A DNA stretch of 64,000 bases from Nocardioides sp. W7 (GTDB lineage: Bacteria > Actinomycetota > Actinomycetes > Propionibacteriales > Nocardioidaceae), in the NCBI RefSeq assembly GCF_022919075.1, contig NZ_CP095078.1:682001-746000 (forward strand), in the 5' to 3' direction. The translations under genes were made by a program, and so were the position numbers. The notes below the pieces were generated by a model. The model saw only the letters and a list, made by a program, of their open reading frames with translations, was not told where the DNA came from and ran no database searches. Below, one piece after another: positions 7,723-18,000 of the stretch (positions are counted from its first letter, which is position 1; the number at the start of each line of letters is the position of its first letter).

Positions 7723-8700
7723 GAGGTCGGTGCCGTCGCGCCCGTGCGGGGCGTGCCACCCGGCGGGATCGGGACCGAGCGGCACGATGCCGGACGGGTT
7801 CACGTCGGTGTGCACGACGTAGTAGTGCCGCTTGATCTGCTCGAAGTCGATCGTCTCGCCGAAGCCGGGCGTCTGGAACAGGTCGCGCGCGTAGCCCCAC
7901 AGGTGCGGCAGCTCGGTCAGCTTCTGCCGGTTGCACTTGAAGTGGCCGTGGTAGACCGCGTCGAAGCGGGCCAGGGTCGTGAACAGCCGGACGTCGGCCT
8001 CGGTGATCGCCTCGCCCATCAGGTAGCGGCGGGTTGCCAGCCGCTCCTCCAGCCAGTCCAGCGCGGTCCAGAGCCGGTCGTACGCCGCGTCGTACGCCTC
8101 CTGCGAGCCCGCGAACCCGCAGCGGTAGACCCCGTTGTTGACCTCGGTGAAGACCCGCTTCATCACGACCTCCATCTCGTCGCGGAGCTCGGCCGGCCAC
8201 AGGTCGGGAGCGTCGGCGCGGTGGTGCTCGCGCCACTCGAAGAACAGGTCGTGGGTGATCCACGGGAAGTCGTTGGTGACGACCTCGCCGGTCGCCACCT
8301 CGACGATCGCCGGCACCGTGATGCCGCGCGGGTAGCCCGGGAAGCGCTTCTCGTAGGCGTCCTTGAGGAAGTGGATGCCGAGCACCGGGTCGACACCCCC
8401 GGGGTCGAGGTCGAAGGTCCAGCTGCGCTGGTCGTGGGTGGGTCCGGGCAGGCCGGCGGAGAGGACGTCCTCCAGGCCGAGCAGCTTGCGGACGATCAGG
8501 GCGCGGTTGGCCCACGGGCAGGCGGCCGCCGCGACCAGGCGGTAGCGGCCGGGCTCGACGGGCCACAGCGGTACGTCGCCCGGCCCGTGCTCGGGACGCC
8601 GCTCGTCTTTCGTGATCCGGTCCGGGATGTAGCTCATGTCCCGGTCGAACTCCCCGCCCTGGGCGACGTACGTCGGGGTGTGGTCCGCCTCGGGAGTCAT
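7720..8700 (-). CDS. Thiol-dependent hydroquinone reductase (Xi-class GST-like)
   Basis: A 326-residue protein of the glutathionyl-hydroquinone reductase (ECM4/YqjG) family. The catalytic motif is CPWA at Cys61, followed by the thioredoxin-fold half with WTFDLDPGGVDPVLG and an all-helical GST C-terminal half (YLMGEAITEADVRLFTTLARFD, then FKCNRQKL). Family members reduce thiol-quinone adducts back to hydroquinones. Actinobacteria use mycothiol, so a mycothiolyl-hydroquinone reductase is the likely activity. The ATG at 8700 lies 7 bases after TACAGT. Its stop codon overlaps the promoter of the exporter gene downstream. Confidence 0.85.
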   Translation of the reverse strand: MTPEADHTPTYVAQGGEFDRDMSYIPDRITKDERRPEHGPGDVPLWPVEPGRYRLVAAAACPWANRALIVRKLLGLEDVLSAGLPGPTHDQRSWTFDLDPGGVDPVLGIHFLKDAYEKRFPGYPRGITVPAIVEVATGEVVTNDFPWITHDLFFEWREHHRADAPDLWPAELRDEMEVVMKRVFTEVNNGVYRCGFAGSQEAYDAAYDRLWTALDWLEERLATRRYLMGEAITEADVRLFTTLARFDAVYHGHFKCNRQKLTELPHLWGYARDLFQTPGFGETIDFEQIKRHYYVVHTDVNPSGIVPLGPDPAGWHAPHGRDGTDL

Positions 8701-8707
8701 GCCTGCC

Positions 8708-8713
8708 ACTGTA
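8708..8713 (-). promoter_or_regulatory. -10 element TACAGT for hydroquinone reductase gene
   Basis: On the minus strand TACAGT ends 7 bases before the ATG at 8700. Confidence 0.45.
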
Positions 8714-8739
8714 GATGAAGACTCAACCACCTCGGGCCG

Positions 8740-8745
8740 TAGCGT
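8740..8745 (+). promoter_or_regulatory. -10 element TAGCGT, leaderless start
   Basis: TAGCGT ends 6 bases before the GTG at 8752. Confidence 0.45.
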
Positions 8746-8751
8746 TCGGGC

Positions 8752-9660
8752 GTGCGCCGTCTGATCCCGCTCCTCGTGCTGCTGCTCGTCGCGTGCAGCA
8801 ACCCCGACCCCTCGTCGCCGGGCCCGACGGAATCCGGGGCGCCCACGTCGACCGGCACGCCGGCGGCTGAGCCGGGCCCCGGGGATTTCCCCGCTGAACC
8901 GGGGAAGTCGACGTCCCCGTCGAGCCCCACCCCCACCCCCGGCCCCCGGCCCGGCACCGTGCCGCCGACCTGGCTCGGCACCCGACCGCTCCCCGTTGCG
9001 GCGAGCGGGTACGGCGAGGTGCGGCCGACCCCGCGGGAGCTGCGCCGGCGTCGATTCACGCTGCCCGACCGGCTGCCGGCGCTGCCGGGCGACGGCTTCG
9101 CGGTCGAGGTCGCCTCCCCGCCGCCGGACGACGTGCTCACGCGCTCGACCTGGGAGCCTGGCTGCCCGGTGAGCCGGGACCAGCTCGCCTGGGTCCGCCT
9201 GACCTTCCGCGGCTTCGACGGGCTGCGGCACACCGGCGAGCTCCTGGTCGCGTCGTCGGCGGCCGACGACCTGGTCTCGGTGTTCCGGGAGCTGTGGCGT
9301 GCGGACTTCCCGATCGAGGAGCTGCGGATCAGCACCCGCGCCGAGCTCGACGCGGCCCCGACCGGCGACGGCAACAACACCGAGGCGTTCGTCTGCCGGG
9401 CGGTGACCGGCGGGACGTCGTACTCCCAGCACGCCTACGGGCTGGCGCTGGACCTGAACTCCTTCCAGAACCCCTACGAGAAGGGCGACGTGGTGCTCCC
9501 CGAGCTGGCGTCGTCGTACCTCGACCGCGGGCGGCTGCGGCCCGGCATGATCACCGCGGACGGCCCGGTCGTGCGCGCCTTCGCCCGGATCGGCTGGGGC
9601 TGGGGCGGGGCCTGGGCGTCGCTGAAGGACTACCAGCACTTCTCGCAGAACGGCCGCTGA
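8752..9660 (+). CDS. M15 family D-Ala-D-Ala carboxypeptidase-like lipoprotein
   Basis: A 302-residue lipoprotein. The signal peptide ends in a lipobox (LLLVAC, Cys15), followed by a Pro/Ser/Thr-rich low-complexity stretch to about residue 75 and a C-terminal peptidase_M15/VanY-like domain. Zinc ligands are recognisable in SQHAYGLALDLN (HxxxxxxD) and the terminal KDYQHFS. It should act outside the membrane on peptidoglycan peptides, or be a related hydrolase. A GC-rich inverted repeat at about 8878-8911 lies in the low-complexity linker. The GTG start is supported by a -10 element 6 bases upstream. Confidence 0.78.
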   Translation: MRRLIPLLVLLLVACSNPDPSSPGPTESGAPTSTGTPAAEPGPGDFPAEPGKSTSPSSPTPTPGPRPGTVPPTWLGTRPLPVAASGYGEVRPTPRELRRRRFTLPDRLPALPGDGFAVEVASPPPDDVLTRSTWEPGCPVSRDQLAWVRLTFRGFDGLRHTGELLVASSAADDLVSVFRELWRADFPIEELRISTRAELDAAPTGDGNNTEAFVCRAVTGGTSYSQHAYGLALDLNSFQNPYEKGDVVLPELASSYLDRGRLRPGMITADGPVVRAFARIGWGWGGAWASLKDYQHFSQNGR

Positions 9661-9724
9661 CCGGCGGCTCGGCCGCTGTGGATAGCCGGTCGCGGACCGC
9701 GCCCGACGGCGGCAGGCTCGCCGG

Positions 9725-10609
9725 GTGTCCGTGGTGGAGGTGCTGGTCGAGCTCGGCGGGGTCGCCACCCGTCGATAGCTGGTCACCGCCACCTCGCGGA
9801 CCGCGGTCGACCGGGCCCTGGCCGGCGGTGACGTCGTGGCTCTCCAGCGGGGGCGCTACGCGCTGCCGACGGTCGACGACGCGCTGGCCGCGGCCCATCG
9901 ACTGACCGGGGTTGTCTCCGGACTCAGCGCAGCGCTGCACTGGGGGTGGGCGGTGCAGACCGTGCCCGATCGGCCGGTGGTCACGGTGCCACGTGGCCGG
10001 CGGATCCGCTCCGCCACGGCCGGTGCCGTCTCGCTGCACGTCGCCGACCTCGGCGCGGACGACGTCGACGGCATCGTCACGAGCAAGGACCGGACGCTGC
10101 TGGACTGCCTGCGGCGGGAGCCCTTCGACAGTGCCCTCGCCGTTGCGGACTCGGCCCTCCGCGACGGCTTCCCGCGGCCCCGGCTCCTGGCCATCACCAG
10201 GGACGCGCGCGGCCCTGGGGCGACCCAGGCGCGGCAGGTCGCGCAGTCGGCCGACGCCCGGGCGGCCAACCCGTTCGAGTCGGTGCTGCGCGCCATCGCG
10301 GGCCGGGTCGAGGGCCTGTCCGTGGTCCCACAGGTGAGCATCCGCGAGCCACACTTCCTGGGCAGGCCGGATCTGGTCGACGAGCGGCTGCGGATCATCC
10401 TGGAGGCCGACTCCTTCGAGTGGCACGGCGGCCGGACCGCCCTCGCTCGCGACGCGCGCCGCTACAACGCGTTCGTCGTGGCGGGCTGGCTGGTGCTCCG
10501 CTTCTCCTGGGAGGACGTCATGCTGCAGCCACTCGACGTCCAGGCGGTGCTCGAGGCAGCCGTAGTCGGACGTACAGAAGCCCGGTGTCCAACCTGCCTG
10601 CCCGCCTGA
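9725..10609 (+). pseudogene. AbiEi/DUF559-like protein interrupted by a nonsense codon
   Basis: The frame from the GTG at 9725 reads a winged-helix start (VVEVLVELGGVATRR), meets TAG at 9776-9778, then continues LVTATSRTAVDRALAGGDVV into a long intact remainder. The remainder has a middle domain with VPRGRRIRSA and KDRTLLDCLRR, and a C-terminal restriction-endonuclease-like (DUF559) core with LEADSFEWHG and VLRFSWEDVM. This architecture matches the AbiEi-like antitoxin-domain proteins common in actinobacteria. A shorter product could start at GTG 9836 but would lose the DNA-binding helix. No toxin partner is adjacent. Confidence 0.65.
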
Positions 10610-10643
10610 GGAATCCCCCGCGGGCGGACATCTGTCATTCCGG

Positions 10644-11651
10644 CTACGAGCGACTCGGCGCGAGGCCGGCGACGAAGTCCAGCTTGTCGAGCACCGGGGC
10701 CGGGATCACGAACGGGTACAGGTCGTCCTTGCCCATGCTCCGGTTGATCATGTTCAGCGCGGCCGAGAGCGGGACCCAGATGCCGGTGACGACGTCGCGG
10801 AAGCTGGAGAACGCCGTGACCGGCGCGACCGAGGTCAGGCCGTACTCGCCGGCGGTCTCGATGGTGTCGCTGATGTGCAGGAAGTGCGCCCAGGTCTCGG
10901 CGAAGTCCTCGAACGGGTGCATGGTGGCGTACGTCGACAGGTAGTTCTCGGCCCAGTCCGCGGGCGGGCCCTCCGCGTAGTGCCGCTCGATCTCGGCCTG
11001 GTAGTCCGCCGACTCGTCACCGAACAGCTCGCGGCAGCGCGTCATCCGTTCCTCGCCGCGGACCAGCTGCCACTCGTAGTAGTGGCCGACCTCGTGGCGG
11101 AAGTGGCCGAGCATGGTGCGGTACGGCTCGGCGAGCTGCGTGCGGACCCGCTCGCGGTAGGCGTCGTCGCCCTCGGCCAGGTCGATGGTGATCACGCCGT
11201 CCTCGTGGCCGATCACGACGTTCGAGCCACCCTCGACCGACGGAGCGGACGAGAGCAGGTCGAAGGCCAGCCCGTTCTCCGGATCGGTCTCCTTGCCCAC
11301 CACCGGGAAGCCGAGGGTGTCCAGGTCGACGACGAGGTGCCGCTTGGCCTGCTCGGCCACCGGAAAGTTCGCCAGTCCCTCCAGGTCCTCGTCGTTGGGT
11401 CGGGTCCGGGTCAGGTCGCAGGCGAAGCACTGGCCGCCCTCGATCGGCGCGAGCCAGGTGCAGCCGGAGAGGTTGAGGTTCGCGCAGACGTGCCAGACCA
11501 GCCCGCCGGCGTCGACGTACCGACCGTGCTCGTCGACGGGCACGATCGCCCGCTCCGCACGGGAGAAGGCCAGGGCCGTGCCGCAGGAGACGCACACGGA
11601 GTTCTCGAAGAACAGCGGGTTGTCGCACACCCGGCAGCGGAAGGACTTCAC
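10644..11651 (-). CDS. Putative zinc-binding metallopeptidase
   Basis: A 335-residue protein with two parts. An N-terminal zinc ribbon carries CxxC pairs at Cys6/Cys9 and Cys20/Cys23 and more cysteines in a second cluster (CANLNLSGC, CFACD). The rest is a gluzincin-like peptidase with HEVGH at 186-190. This fits the putative zinc-binding metallopeptidase family (Pfam Peptidase_Mx, from memory). The GTG start overlaps the TGA of the upstream transglutaminase by 4 bases, so the two are translationally coupled. It closes the transglutaminase/ATP-grasp operon; its substrate is unknown but is presumably a peptide or protein handled by the same pathway. Confidence 0.8.
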   Translation of the reverse strand: MKSFRCRVCDNPLFFENSVCVSCGTALAFSRAERAIVPVDEHGRYVDAGGLVWHVCANLNLSGCTWLAPIEGGQCFACDLTRTRPNDEDLEGLANFPVAEQAKRHLVVDLDTLGFPVVGKETDPENGLAFDLLSSAPSVEGGSNVVIGHEDGVITIDLAEGDDAYRERVRTQLAEPYRTMLGHFRHEVGHYYEWQLVRGEERMTRCRELFGDESADYQAEIERHYAEGPPADWAENYLSTYATMHPFEDFAETWAHFLHISDTIETAGEYGLTSVAPVTAFSSFRDVVTGIWVPLSAALNMINRSMGKDDLYPFVIPAPVLDKLDFVAGLAPSRS

Positions 11652-12562
11652 GCGGGGGTCGTACCCGAATCGAGGACCGGCGCCACGTCGACCGACACCC
11701 GCAGCGTGGACCGCTTGGCCTCGGTGAAGATGACGCCCTTCACGGGCGGTACGTCGCCGTAGTCGCGGCCCCAGGCGACGGTGACGTAGCGGTCGTTCGC
11801 GGCCTGGTCGTTGGTCGGGTCGAGGGCCAGCCAGGTCCCGTCGCCGCCGGCCGGGTCGGGCGCCCAGACCGCGACCCACGCGTGCGAGGCGTCTGCGCCC
11901 ACGACCCGCTCTCTGCCCGGCGGCGGGTCGGTGGAGAGGTAGCCGCTGACGTAGCGCGCCGCGAGCCCGTGGCTGCGCAGGCAGGCGATGGTCAGGTGCG
12001 CGAAGTCCTGGCAGACCCCGGCGCGGCTGGCGAGGATCTCCGGCACCGTGCTGGTGACGGTGGTGGCCTTCTGGTCGTAGTCGAAGTCGGCGTGGATGCG
12101 GTGCATCAGCTCGGTCGCGGCCTCCCCGACCGGCCGGCCCGACAGCAGCGAGATCGCGGCGTACGCCCGGGCCTCGGGCGGGTGCTCGACCTGCTCGGAG
12201 GCGAGCGCGAAGTCGGTGGCCCGCCAGGCGCCCGGGGTCCGCGGCGCGAGCAGCGGCCGCGCCCGCTCCCACGGGGTGGCCAGCGCCGGGGCGTCGTACG
12301 ACGGGGTCTCGACCGTGACGTCGCTGACGGCCGAGACCTCGAGCCGCCGATGGTCGCGGGTGACCTGGAAGTAGCTGACCGTGTTGCCGTAGTGGTCGGT
12401 GTCGTGGGACAGGTCGCCCGGGTCGGGGTCGACGGTGACCCGGGTCGCCGTGACCTGCTGCCAGGGCAGCTCGCGCGGCACCAGGTGGGCGATGCCCAGC
12501 GAGTCGGTGACGTCCTCGTCGTAGGAGTAGGTCGTGCGGTGGGTGACCCGGTAGGCGATCAC
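11648..12562 (-). CDS. Transglutaminase-like family protein
   Basis: A 304-residue protein with an N-terminal beta domain (YRVTHRTTYSYDEDVTDS) and a papain-fold transglutaminase core. The triad is visible as Cys184 (RAGVCQDFAH), His227 (ADASHAWV) and Asp248 (WLALDPTND). No signal peptide, so probably cytoplasmic. Bacterial members of this group act as peptidases or amide-bond rearranging enzymes. GTGA overlaps join it to the ATP-grasp/alpha-E gene upstream and the metallopeptidase downstream. Confidence 0.85.
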   Translation of the reverse strand: MIAYRVTHRTTYSYDEDVTDSLGIAHLVPRELPWQQVTATRVTVDPDPGDLSHDTDHYGNTVSYFQVTRDHRRLEVSAVSDVTVETPSYDAPALATPWERARPLLAPRTPGAWRATDFALASEQVEHPPEARAYAAISLLSGRPVGEAATELMHRIHADFDYDQKATTVTSTVPEILASRAGVCQDFAHLTIACLRSHGLAARYVSGYLSTDPPPGRERVVGADASHAWVAVWAPDPAGGDGTWLALDPTNDQAANDRYVTVAWGRDYGDVPPVKGVIFTEAKRSTLRVSVDVAPVLDSGTTPA

Positions 12563-15057
12563 GCCGGCTCCTCGACCAACGTCATCGCGGTGATCGGCCG
12601 TGGCGCCGGGCCGCCGGCGAGGTGCAGCTCGGCGATCGCCTCGCCGAGGCGGTCGAGCTGGCCCAGGAACGAGTCGAGGAAGGTCTCCAGGTTGGGCCGA
12701 CCCACCCCGCCGATGGCGACCAGCGCCGCGAGCTCCTGCGCCTCCAGGTCGGCCACCAGGTCGTCGAGGAGCCGCTCGGGCCGGGTCGAGCCGGTCGAGG
12801 CGGGCAGCGCGGCCAGGTGCACCCGCAGGTCGGCGAGGCAGAACGCCAGCGAGCGGGGGTTGTCGGCGTCCATGAGCAGCAGGTCGAGCACGCCGGCCGG
12901 GCGGACGTAGCCGCGGTAGCGGCGCCGGTGGGTGACCGCACTCTCGGCCGAGAGCAGCACGGCGTTGAGCACCTCGCGGTCGACGTCCAGGCCGCGCCGG
13001 ACCGTGGTCGTGCCGCGGAGCAGGTGGCCCAGCTGGAGGCCCCGCTCGAGGGACCGGCCCGCACCGAGCATGTGCCAGCCGGCGTCGCGGATCATGCTGG
13101 CGGTGACCCCCTGCAGGGACAGGATCCCCGTCAGCATCCGGCCGGCGCTCTCGGCGATCTGGTGGCTGTGCGGCGAGGCGAGCAGCGCCTCGGTGGCCCG
13201 GTCGGTGGTGCCGAAGGCACGCCAGATGTCACCGGAGAGCTGGTCGCGGACCCCCTGCAGCGCGTCGCGGAGCCCGCCGATCGCGTGCGCGGCCGACCCG
13301 GTCCGGCCAGCGTCGAGCACCAGCGAGCGGAACTCCTCGTCGAGGTCGTCGTACCGGTGACCCGCGAGCCGCTGCACGGCCCCCATCATCACCGCGAGGC
13401 CGGCCCCGCCGGTCGAGCGCGGCCGGGTGCCGAAGTCCTCGGCCAGCGCGTGCGCGGCCAGCACCAGGCGCAGCAGGTCCTCGGCGCGCTCGGCGTAGCG
13501 GCCGAACCAGAACATGTCCTCCAGGATCCGCGGCACCAGCACCGCCGCGGACCGGACGTTGGTCATCGGCAGCACCTCGGCCAGCCCCTGGTCGGGGTCG
13601 CCCGGCGCCGCCTTCAGGACCCACACGTCCTTGCTCCCGGCCGCCCGGTCGACGCCGCCGCCCGTCTCGTAGACGTGCGCGAGGCCCCCGACCATCGGGC
13701 GGTACGCCGAGCCGTAGCGCAGCGTGAAGGTGCGCAGTGTCAGCGCGCGCGGCCGCGGCCCCGTCGGCGACCAGGTCGGCGACTGGGACAGCGGCAGGGT
13801 CTCCTGGCCGACGTAACGGTGCGGCTCGTCGAGCAGCCGCTCGCGCAGGGCGGTCCGGGTCAGCCCGGCCAGCGCCGACGCGGAGCCGTCGATCGGCCGG
13901 ACCACCAGGGTGTCGAGCCGGTCCAGCACGTGGTCGAGCCCGTCGGGGTCACCGCACCACCAGGTCGGTACGGCGGCCAGCCGCAACGGCTCGCCGAGCA
14001 GCGCCTCCGAGGCGGCGGGCAGGTACGGCAGCAGGCCGGGGTTCTCCAGCACGCCCGCGCCGAGTCCGTTGACGACCCGGACGCGGCCGCGGCGTACCGC
14101 CTCGACCAGGCCGGCGACGCCGAGCTGCGACTCGCCGCGCAGCTCCAGCGGGTCGCTCCAGGCGGCGTCGACCCGCCGCAGGATGACGTCGACGCGCTCC
14201 AGGCCGGCGCGCCCGCCGAGCGGCTGGGGACCCGGGCGCTTCATCCACACCCAGCCGTCGCGGACCACCAGGTCGCTGCCCTGGACCAGCGGGAAGCCGA
14301 GCATCGAGGCGACGAAGGACTGGTCGTACGCCGTCTCGGAGTGCGTGCCCGGCGAGAGTACGACGACGCGCGGGTCGGCCAGCTCGCCCTGCGCGGACTG
14401 GATCAGCGCGGAGCGCAGCGCCCAGAAGTACGGCTCGATCCGGTGCAGGCCGGCCTCGCGGTAGAGCTCCGGCATCACCCGGGAGACCACGCGGCGGTTC
14501 TCCATCGCGTACCCGATCCCGGACGGTGCCTGTGCCCGGTCGGCGAGCACCCGCCAGGCCCCGTCGGCGTCGCGGCCCAGGTCGGTGGCGGACAGCACCA
14601 GCGGGCGCGGGTCGGTCGCCGAGGCGCGCGCGACCACGCGGGTGAAGCCGCCGTGGCCGAGCACCACGGCCGGCGGGACGATGCCGTCGGCCAGCAGCCG
14701 CTGCTCGCCGTACAGGTCGGCGAGGACCGCGTTGAGGAGCTCCGCGCGCTGGGCGAGACCGACCTCGAGGCGGGTCCAGGTCGCGGCGTCGATGACCAGC
14801 GGCACCGGGTCCAGCCGCCACGGGCCGGCGCGCTCGCCCGGGCGGGCGTAGGTGACGCCGTCGTCGGCGAGGAAGCGGGTGATGTCGCCGTGCACCCGGT
14901 CGAGCTCGGGACGGGTCAGGCCGACGGCGACCTCCGCGAGCCCCTTCCAGGCCGGGCGCAGCGAGCCGTCCGGGCCGACGACCTCGTCGTAGCGCGCCGG
15001 CTCGTCGCCCAGCTGGGGCTGGCCGATGCTCTCCGCGTAGTCGCGCAGCACGGTCAC
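12559..15057 (-). CDS. Circularly permuted ATP-grasp / alpha-E fusion protein
   Basis: An 832-residue fusion of two families usually annotated separately. Residues about 70-470 are the circularly permuted ATP-grasp domain (DUF404/DUF407), with VLSPGTHSETAYDQSF and VVNGLGAGVLENPGLLPYLP. Residues about 515-810 are the alpha-helical alpha-E domain (DUF403), starting LEDMFWFGRYAERAEDLLRL and containing GWHMLGAGRSLERGLQL. ATP-grasp members of this type are predicted to ligate amino acids or peptides using acyl-phosphate intermediates. The GTG start is 7 bases after the large transglutaminase stop. A short repeat-like ASTGSTRPE segment near residue 755 is encoded by a GGTCGAGCCGGTCGAG motif. Confidence 0.85.
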   Translation of the reverse strand: MTVLRDYAESIGQPQLGDEPARYDEVVGPDGSLRPAWKGLAEVAVGLTRPELDRVHGDITRFLADDGVTYARPGERAGPWRLDPVPLVIDAATWTRLEVGLAQRAELLNAVLADLYGEQRLLADGIVPPAVVLGHGGFTRVVARASATDPRPLVLSATDLGRDADGAWRVLADRAQAPSGIGYAMENRRVVSRVMPELYREAGLHRIEPYFWALRSALIQSAQGELADPRVVVLSPGTHSETAYDQSFVASMLGFPLVQGSDLVVRDGWVWMKRPGPQPLGGRAGLERVDVILRRVDAAWSDPLELRGESQLGVAGLVEAVRRGRVRVVNGLGAGVLENPGLLPYLPAASEALLGEPLRLAAVPTWWCGDPDGLDHVLDRLDTLVVRPIDGSASALAGLTRTALRERLLDEPHRYVGQETLPLSQSPTWSPTGPRPRALTLRTFTLRYGSAYRPMVGGLAHVYETGGGVDRAAGSKDVWVLKAAPGDPDQGLAEVLPMTNVRSAAVLVPRILEDMFWFGRYAERAEDLLRLVLAAHALAEDFGTRPRSTGGAGLAVMMGAVQRLAGHRYDDLDEEFRSLVLDAGRTGSAAHAIGGLRDALQGVRDQLSGDIWRAFGTTDRATEALLASPHSHQIAESAGRMLTGILSLQGVTASMIRDAGWHMLGAGRSLERGLQLGHLLRGTTTVRRGLDVDREVLNAVLLSAESAVTHRRRYRGYVRPAGVLDLLLMDADNPRSLAFCLADLRVHLAALPASTGSTRPERLLDDLVADLEAQELAALVAIGGVGRPNLETFLDSFLGQLDRLGEAIAELHLAGGPAPRPITAMTLVEEPA

Positions 15058-15064
15058 GCGCCGA

Positions 15065-18000
15065 TCACCGGCTCGGTCTGGGCGGCACCCGCCGCAGGTC
15101 GAGGGTGCGGGGGTACTCGCTGCTCGCCGCGCGGCGACCGGCGTCGCGGATCGCCGCGACGTCGAGGCGGCCCGCGGTGTGGCCGCGCGCCTCGAACCGG
15201 CTCGCGCGGCGCGCCTCGGCCTCGTTGGCGTTGACGGGCGGGTGGTCGTAGGAGCGCCCGCCCGGGTGCACCACGTGGTACGTCGCGCCGCCGAGGCTCA
15301 CCTCCGCGGCCACGTCGACCACGTCGACGTGCAGCGGGGCGTGCACGGCGATGGACGGGTGCAGCGCCGACGAGGGCTGCCAGGCGCGGTAGCGGACCCC
15401 GGCGTAGAACTCGCCCGGGACACCGGTCGGCGTGAGGGGCACCGGGACACCCTGGCACGTGACCAGGTGGCGGTGCAGGTCGATCCCGCGAACGGAGATC
15501 TGCAGCCGCTCGACGCTCGAGTCGACGTAGCGCGCCGTACCGCCGGCGGTGGCCTCCTCGCCCAGCACGTGCCAGGGCTCGATCGCCTGGCGCAGCTCCA
15601 GCTCGACCTCCCCTCCGGTGGTCGAGCCTGTCGAGACCCGCGTGGCCCCGATCCGCGGGAAGCGGAACTCCGTGAACGGCGCCAGCCAGGACTCCTCGAA
15701 CGCGATGCCGTGCGCGCGCAGGTCGGCGACCACCTCGCCGAGGTCGGCGATCGCGCCCTGCGGGAGCAGGAAGTCCTCGTGCAGGGCGGTACCCCAGCGG
15801 ACCAGGGGCGCGACGAGCGGCCGCTCCCACAGCATCGCGACCAGGCTGCGCACCAGCAGCGCCTGCACCAGCGCCAGCTGCGGGTGCGGCGGCATCTCGA
15901 AGCCGCGCAGCTCCAGCAGCCCGAGCCGGCCGCGGGAGGAGTCGGGGCTGTACAGCTTGTCGATGCAGAACTCGGCGCGGTGGGTGTTGCCGGTCAGGTC
16001 GGTCAGCAGGTGCCGCAGCGCCCGGTCGACCAGCCACGGCCGCGGCTCCAGGCCGTGCTCCTCCTGCTCGGCGACCAGCCGGGCGACCTCGGCGAAGGCG
16101 ATCTCCATCTCGTACGTCGCCTCCGGCCGGCCCTCGTCGAAGCGCGGGGCCTGGCTGGTGGGGCCGATGAAGCGGCCCGAGAAGAGGTACGACAGCGACG
16201 GGTGCCGCTGCCAGTAGGTGATCAGGCTGACCAGCAGGTCGGGCCGGCGGAGCAGCGGGCTGTCGCTCGGCTGGGTGCCGCCGAGGGTGAGGTGGTTGCC
16301 GCCGCCGGTGCCGGTGTGCAGGCCGTCGAGGTCGAACTTCTCGGTGGTCAGCCGGGCCTGCCGGGCCTCCTCGTAGAGCGTCTCGGTCAGGGCCCGCTGC
16401 TCGGCCCAGCTCGCGGTCGGCTGCACGTTGACCTCGATCACGCCGGGGTCGGGGGTGACGACGAGCTGGGTCAGCCGGCTGTCGGCGGGCGGGCCGTAGC
16501 CCTCGAGCACGATCGGGCAGCCGATCCTGCGGGTCGCGACCTCGATCAGCCGGAGCAGGTCGGCGTAGTCCTCCAGCCGCTCGGTCGGCGGCAGGAACAC
16601 GTGCACGTGGCCGTCGCGGGCCTCGAAGGCGAGCGCCGTGGTGGGCGCACCCTCCGGGCTGATCACGGTCACGACCGGCACCTTCGGCTCCAGCGGCGTG
16701 CTCTTCTCCGGCGCCGGCCAGTCGCCCGGGTGCTCGGGGTCCTCCCACGAGATCGCGTCCAGCGGCAGCCGCAGCCCGACCGCGCTGGTGCCCCCGGTCA
16801 GCACCAGGCGGCCCCGACGGAACCGCCAGGCCGGGCTGGTCCACTCCTCGCCGGTGACGATCGGCAGCACCCAGCCCGTGGGGGTGGTGATGCTCGCGTC
16901 CAGCTCCACGACCGCTGCTTTGGTGGTCGAGTAGCGAGCGCCAGCGAGCGTATCGAGACCATCGCTCGCCGGCCGCTCGCCGTCCGGGCGTCGTACGTCC
17001 TCGGCGAGCGCGGCGAGCGGGTCCTCGTACGCCGGCCGCAGCTGCTCCGCGGGCAGCCCGAGCACCTGCGTGACCCGCCGGGCCAGCGCCTCGGCGTGCT
17101 CGGTCGCCGCCTCGTCGGTTCCGGTGGTCGAGCTTGTCGAGACCCCCCAGGGGTCGGCGAAGAGCGCCGGGTCCTGCCAGAGCGGTACGCCGTCGGTGCG
17201 CCACTGCAGCGCGATGTTCCAGCGCGGCAGCGGCTCGCCGGGGTACCACTTGCCCTGCCCGCGGTGCACGACCCCGCCGGCGGCGTACGTCGTGCGCAGC
17301 CGCTCGGCCAGCTCGGTCGCGAGCGCCCGCTTCTCGGGGCCGTCGGCGTCGGTGTTCCACTGCGCGCTGGTCGAGTCGTCGAGGGAGACGAACGTCGGCT
17401 CGCCGCCCATGGTCAGGCGGACGTCGCCCTCCCGCAGCCGCGCGTCGACGGCCTCGCCGAGCGCGTCGATGCGGCCCCACTCGGCGTCGGTGTAGGGCTT
17501 GGTGACGCGCGGGTCCTCGTGGACCCGGGTCACCTCGTTGTGGAAGGAGAAGGTCACCTGGACCGGGTCGGTCGCGCCCTCGATCGGCGCGGCGCTGCTC
17601 GGGTGCGGGGTGGCGCTGAGCGGGATGTGGCCCTCGCCGGCGAACAGGCTGCTGGTCGGGTCCATGCCCACCCAGCCCGCGCCGGGCACGAACACCTCGG
17701 CCCAGGCGTGCAGGTCGGTGAAGTCCTGCGCCGGGCCGCTCGGCCCGTCGAGCGCCTCCTGGTCGGCGGCGAGCTGGACCAGGTAGCCGGAGACGAACCT
17801 CGCCGCGAGGCCGTGCTGCCGCAGCAGGCTGACCAGCAGCCAGGCGCTGTCGCGGCACGAGCCGATGCCGATCCGCAGCGTCTCGTCCGGGGTCTGGACG
17901 CCGGCCTCCATCCGGACGCTGTAGGCGACGTCGCGGTGCACGGCGGCGTTCAGGTCGGCCAGGAAGTTCACCGTCGGGACGCCGTCGTCGGGCAGGTCAC

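Noticed and set aside
7720..8700. Glutathione-dependent enzyme taken as evidence of a glutathione-producing host
   Set aside because: The CPWA family is common in actinobacteria that make mycothiol instead; no glutathione synthesis gene is in the window.
9725..10609. Toxin-antitoxin or abortive infection system
   Set aside because: Only an AbiEi/DUF559-like protein is present, interrupted by a stop codon, with no AbiEii-like nucleotidyltransferase next to it.
16922..16960. attachment site or recombination site
   Set aside because: The sequence is a dispersed repeat in a coding region with matching copies elsewhere, and no integrase is nearby.
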